Shown here: piece by piece, positions 63,015 through 64,000 of the stretch
Layout: the number at the start of each line of letters is the position of its first letter
Position numbering within the stretch: the stretch's first letter is position 1
From: Rarobacter incanus
GTDB taxonomy: Bacteria; Actinomycetota; Actinomycetes; Actinomycetales; Cellulomonadaceae
DNA length: 64,000 bases
Reading direction: 5' to 3'
Assembly: GCF_006715765.1 (NCBI RefSeq)
Contig: NZ_VFNV01000001.1
Coordinates: 806,001 to 870,000, forward strand
Made by a program: the position numbers and the translations under genes
The notes under the pieces: model-generated
What the model saw: only the letters and a program-made list of their open reading frames with translations
Database searches by the model: none
Told to the model about the DNA's origin: nothing

Positions 63015-64000
63015 ATGGCTGACTTACTTCGGTTCGCTACGGCGGGCTCGGTTGACGACGGCAAGAGCACTCTCATCGGACGCCTCTTGTTCGATTCCAA
63101 GGGGCTTTTCACCGATCAGCTCGAAGACGTCGAGCGCATCTCTAAGCGACGCGGCAACGATTACGTTGACCTTTCGCTGCTTACCGATGGATTGCGGGCG
63201 GAACGCGAACAGGGCATCACGATCGACGTCGCCTACAGGTACTTCGCGACCCCGCGCCGCAAATTCATCATCGCCGACACCCCCGGCCACGTGCAGTACA
63301 CCAGGAACATGGTCACGGGCGCGTCCACCGCGGATGTGGCCCTGATCCTCATCGATGCGCGCCACGGTGTCACGGAGCAATCGCGGCGCCACGCGTTCCT
63401 TGCCACGCTGCTTGGGGTATCGCACATTGTCTTGTGCGTGAACAAGATGGACTTAGTGCAGTGGTCACAGGATCGCTTCGATGAGATATGCGACGAGTTC
63501 CGCGAATTCGCGGCAAAGCTCACCATCCGCGACTTGACGTTCATTCCGGTCTCGGCGTTACTCGGCGATAACGTGGTGGAACGATCCGCGAACACCCCGT
63601 GGTTCGCGGGCGCCACGCTCCTGTCCTACCTCGAAAACGTCCACGTGGGGTCCGATCGCAATCTGGTCGACGTCCGCTTCCCGGTGCAATATGTCATCCG
63701 GCCGCAAACTGCCAGCCACCCGGATTACCGGGGCTACGCGGGGATGCTGGCCAGCGGAATTGTCCGCGTCGGCGACCCGGTCAGGGTCCTGCCGAGCGGC
63801 CTCGAAACCACCGTCACCGCGATTGACGGCCCCGACGGTCCGCTCACGGAGGCGTTCCCACCCATGTCCGTGACCATTCGGCTGGAAGAAGACATCGACA
63901 TTTCCCGCGGCGACATGTTGGTCCGCCCCCGTAACGTGCCTCATTCATCGCAGGACATCGAGGCGATGGTGTGCTGGATGGACGACAGCGCGGAACTGGT
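63015..64000 (+). CDS. cysN: Sulfate adenylyltransferase subunit 1 (GTPase), partial
   Basis: GTPase subunit that drives APS formation by CysD; the window ends inside the gene after about 328 codons. [20 protein letters not shown] (P-loop), [28 protein letters not shown] (switch II) and VNKMDLV are the translation-factor-type GTPase motifs. The following beta-barrel domain is under way at the edge. A CysC domain might be fused downstream in some species, but here cysC is separate upstream. The ATG is 2 bp after cysD. Confidence 0.95.
   Translation, partial: MADLLRFATAGSVDDGKSTLIGRLLFDSKGLFTDQLEDVERISKRRGNDYVDLSLLTDGLRAEREQGITIDVAYRYFATPRRKFIIADTPGHVQYTRNMVTGASTADVALILIDARHGVTEQSRRHAFLATLLGVSHIVLCVNKMDLVQWSQDRFDEICDEFREFAAKLTIRDLTFIPVSALLGDNVVERSANTPWFAGATLLSYLENVHVGSDRNLVDVRFPVQYVIRPQTASHPDYRGYAGMLASGIVRVGDPVRVLPSGLETTVTAIDGPDGPLTEAFPPMSVTIRLEEDIDISRGDMLVRPRNVPHSSQDIEAMVCWMDDSAEL

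Overview
The window is a high-GC chromosomal segment from an actinobacterium (class Actinomycetes; the genus cannot be named from the sequence alone). The 16S gene has typical actinobacterial sequence. Gene order matches blocks I recall from Mycobacterium and its relatives: coaD / SepIVA-like / yceD-rpmF-rnc-mutM; ilvBNC with leuB; gatCAB then ligA; ligA / MetE-like gene / mnmA / iscS / etfA-etfB; and birA / accD / accE / maf / biotin carboxylase. GTG starts are common. Many genes have a TAnnnT hexamer 5-8 bases before the start codon, the signature of leaderless actinobacterial mRNAs.

Layout. 0-11 kb is almost all minus strand: DNA repair (mutM, recG), RNA processing (rnc, rsmD), ribosome (rpmF, yceD), CoA synthesis (coaD), cell-pole growth (DivIVA-like) and a fatty-acid-kinase-like DAK protein. 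A sulfotransferase-family gene sits inside this otherwise conserved block. 11-21 kb holds rpmB, branched-chain amino acid genes (ilvE, leuB, ilvBNC with a leader-peptide attenuator), PPK2 and small enzymes. 21-27 kb has a secreted repeat protein, a small membrane protein and gatCAB. 27.6-33.2 kb is a full 16S-23S-5S rRNA operon on the minus strand, with a good promoter, processing stems and no tRNA in the spacer. It lies between gatC and ligA.

33-48 kb carries ligA (with an 8-residue repeat tail), a SulP transporter with an ArsR-type regulator, glutamate dehydrogenase, a MetE-like protein, mnmA and iscS (tRNA thiolation), the electron-transfer flavoprotein pair, glgX, a SRAP protein and a class III adenylate cyclase. 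49-56.5 kb is the acyl-CoA carboxylase locus: biotin ligase, beta and epsilon subunits, an uncharacterised acidic protein translationally coupled between them, a VKOR protein, maf, the biotin carboxylase/carrier subunit and a Nudix hydrolase. deoC follows.

58-64 kb is the most distinctive region. It holds an Rrf2 regulator, an APS kinase with a divergent extra N-terminal domain, a second sulfotransferase, a PAP phosphatase (cysQ) and ATP sulfurylase (cysD, cysN; cysN runs off the end). Together these can activate sulfate to PAPS, transfer it to an unknown acceptor and clear the PAP by-product. No PAPS/APS reductase or sulfite reductase is visible. This reads as a sulfation cassette, with a paralogous sulfotransferase 57 kb away.
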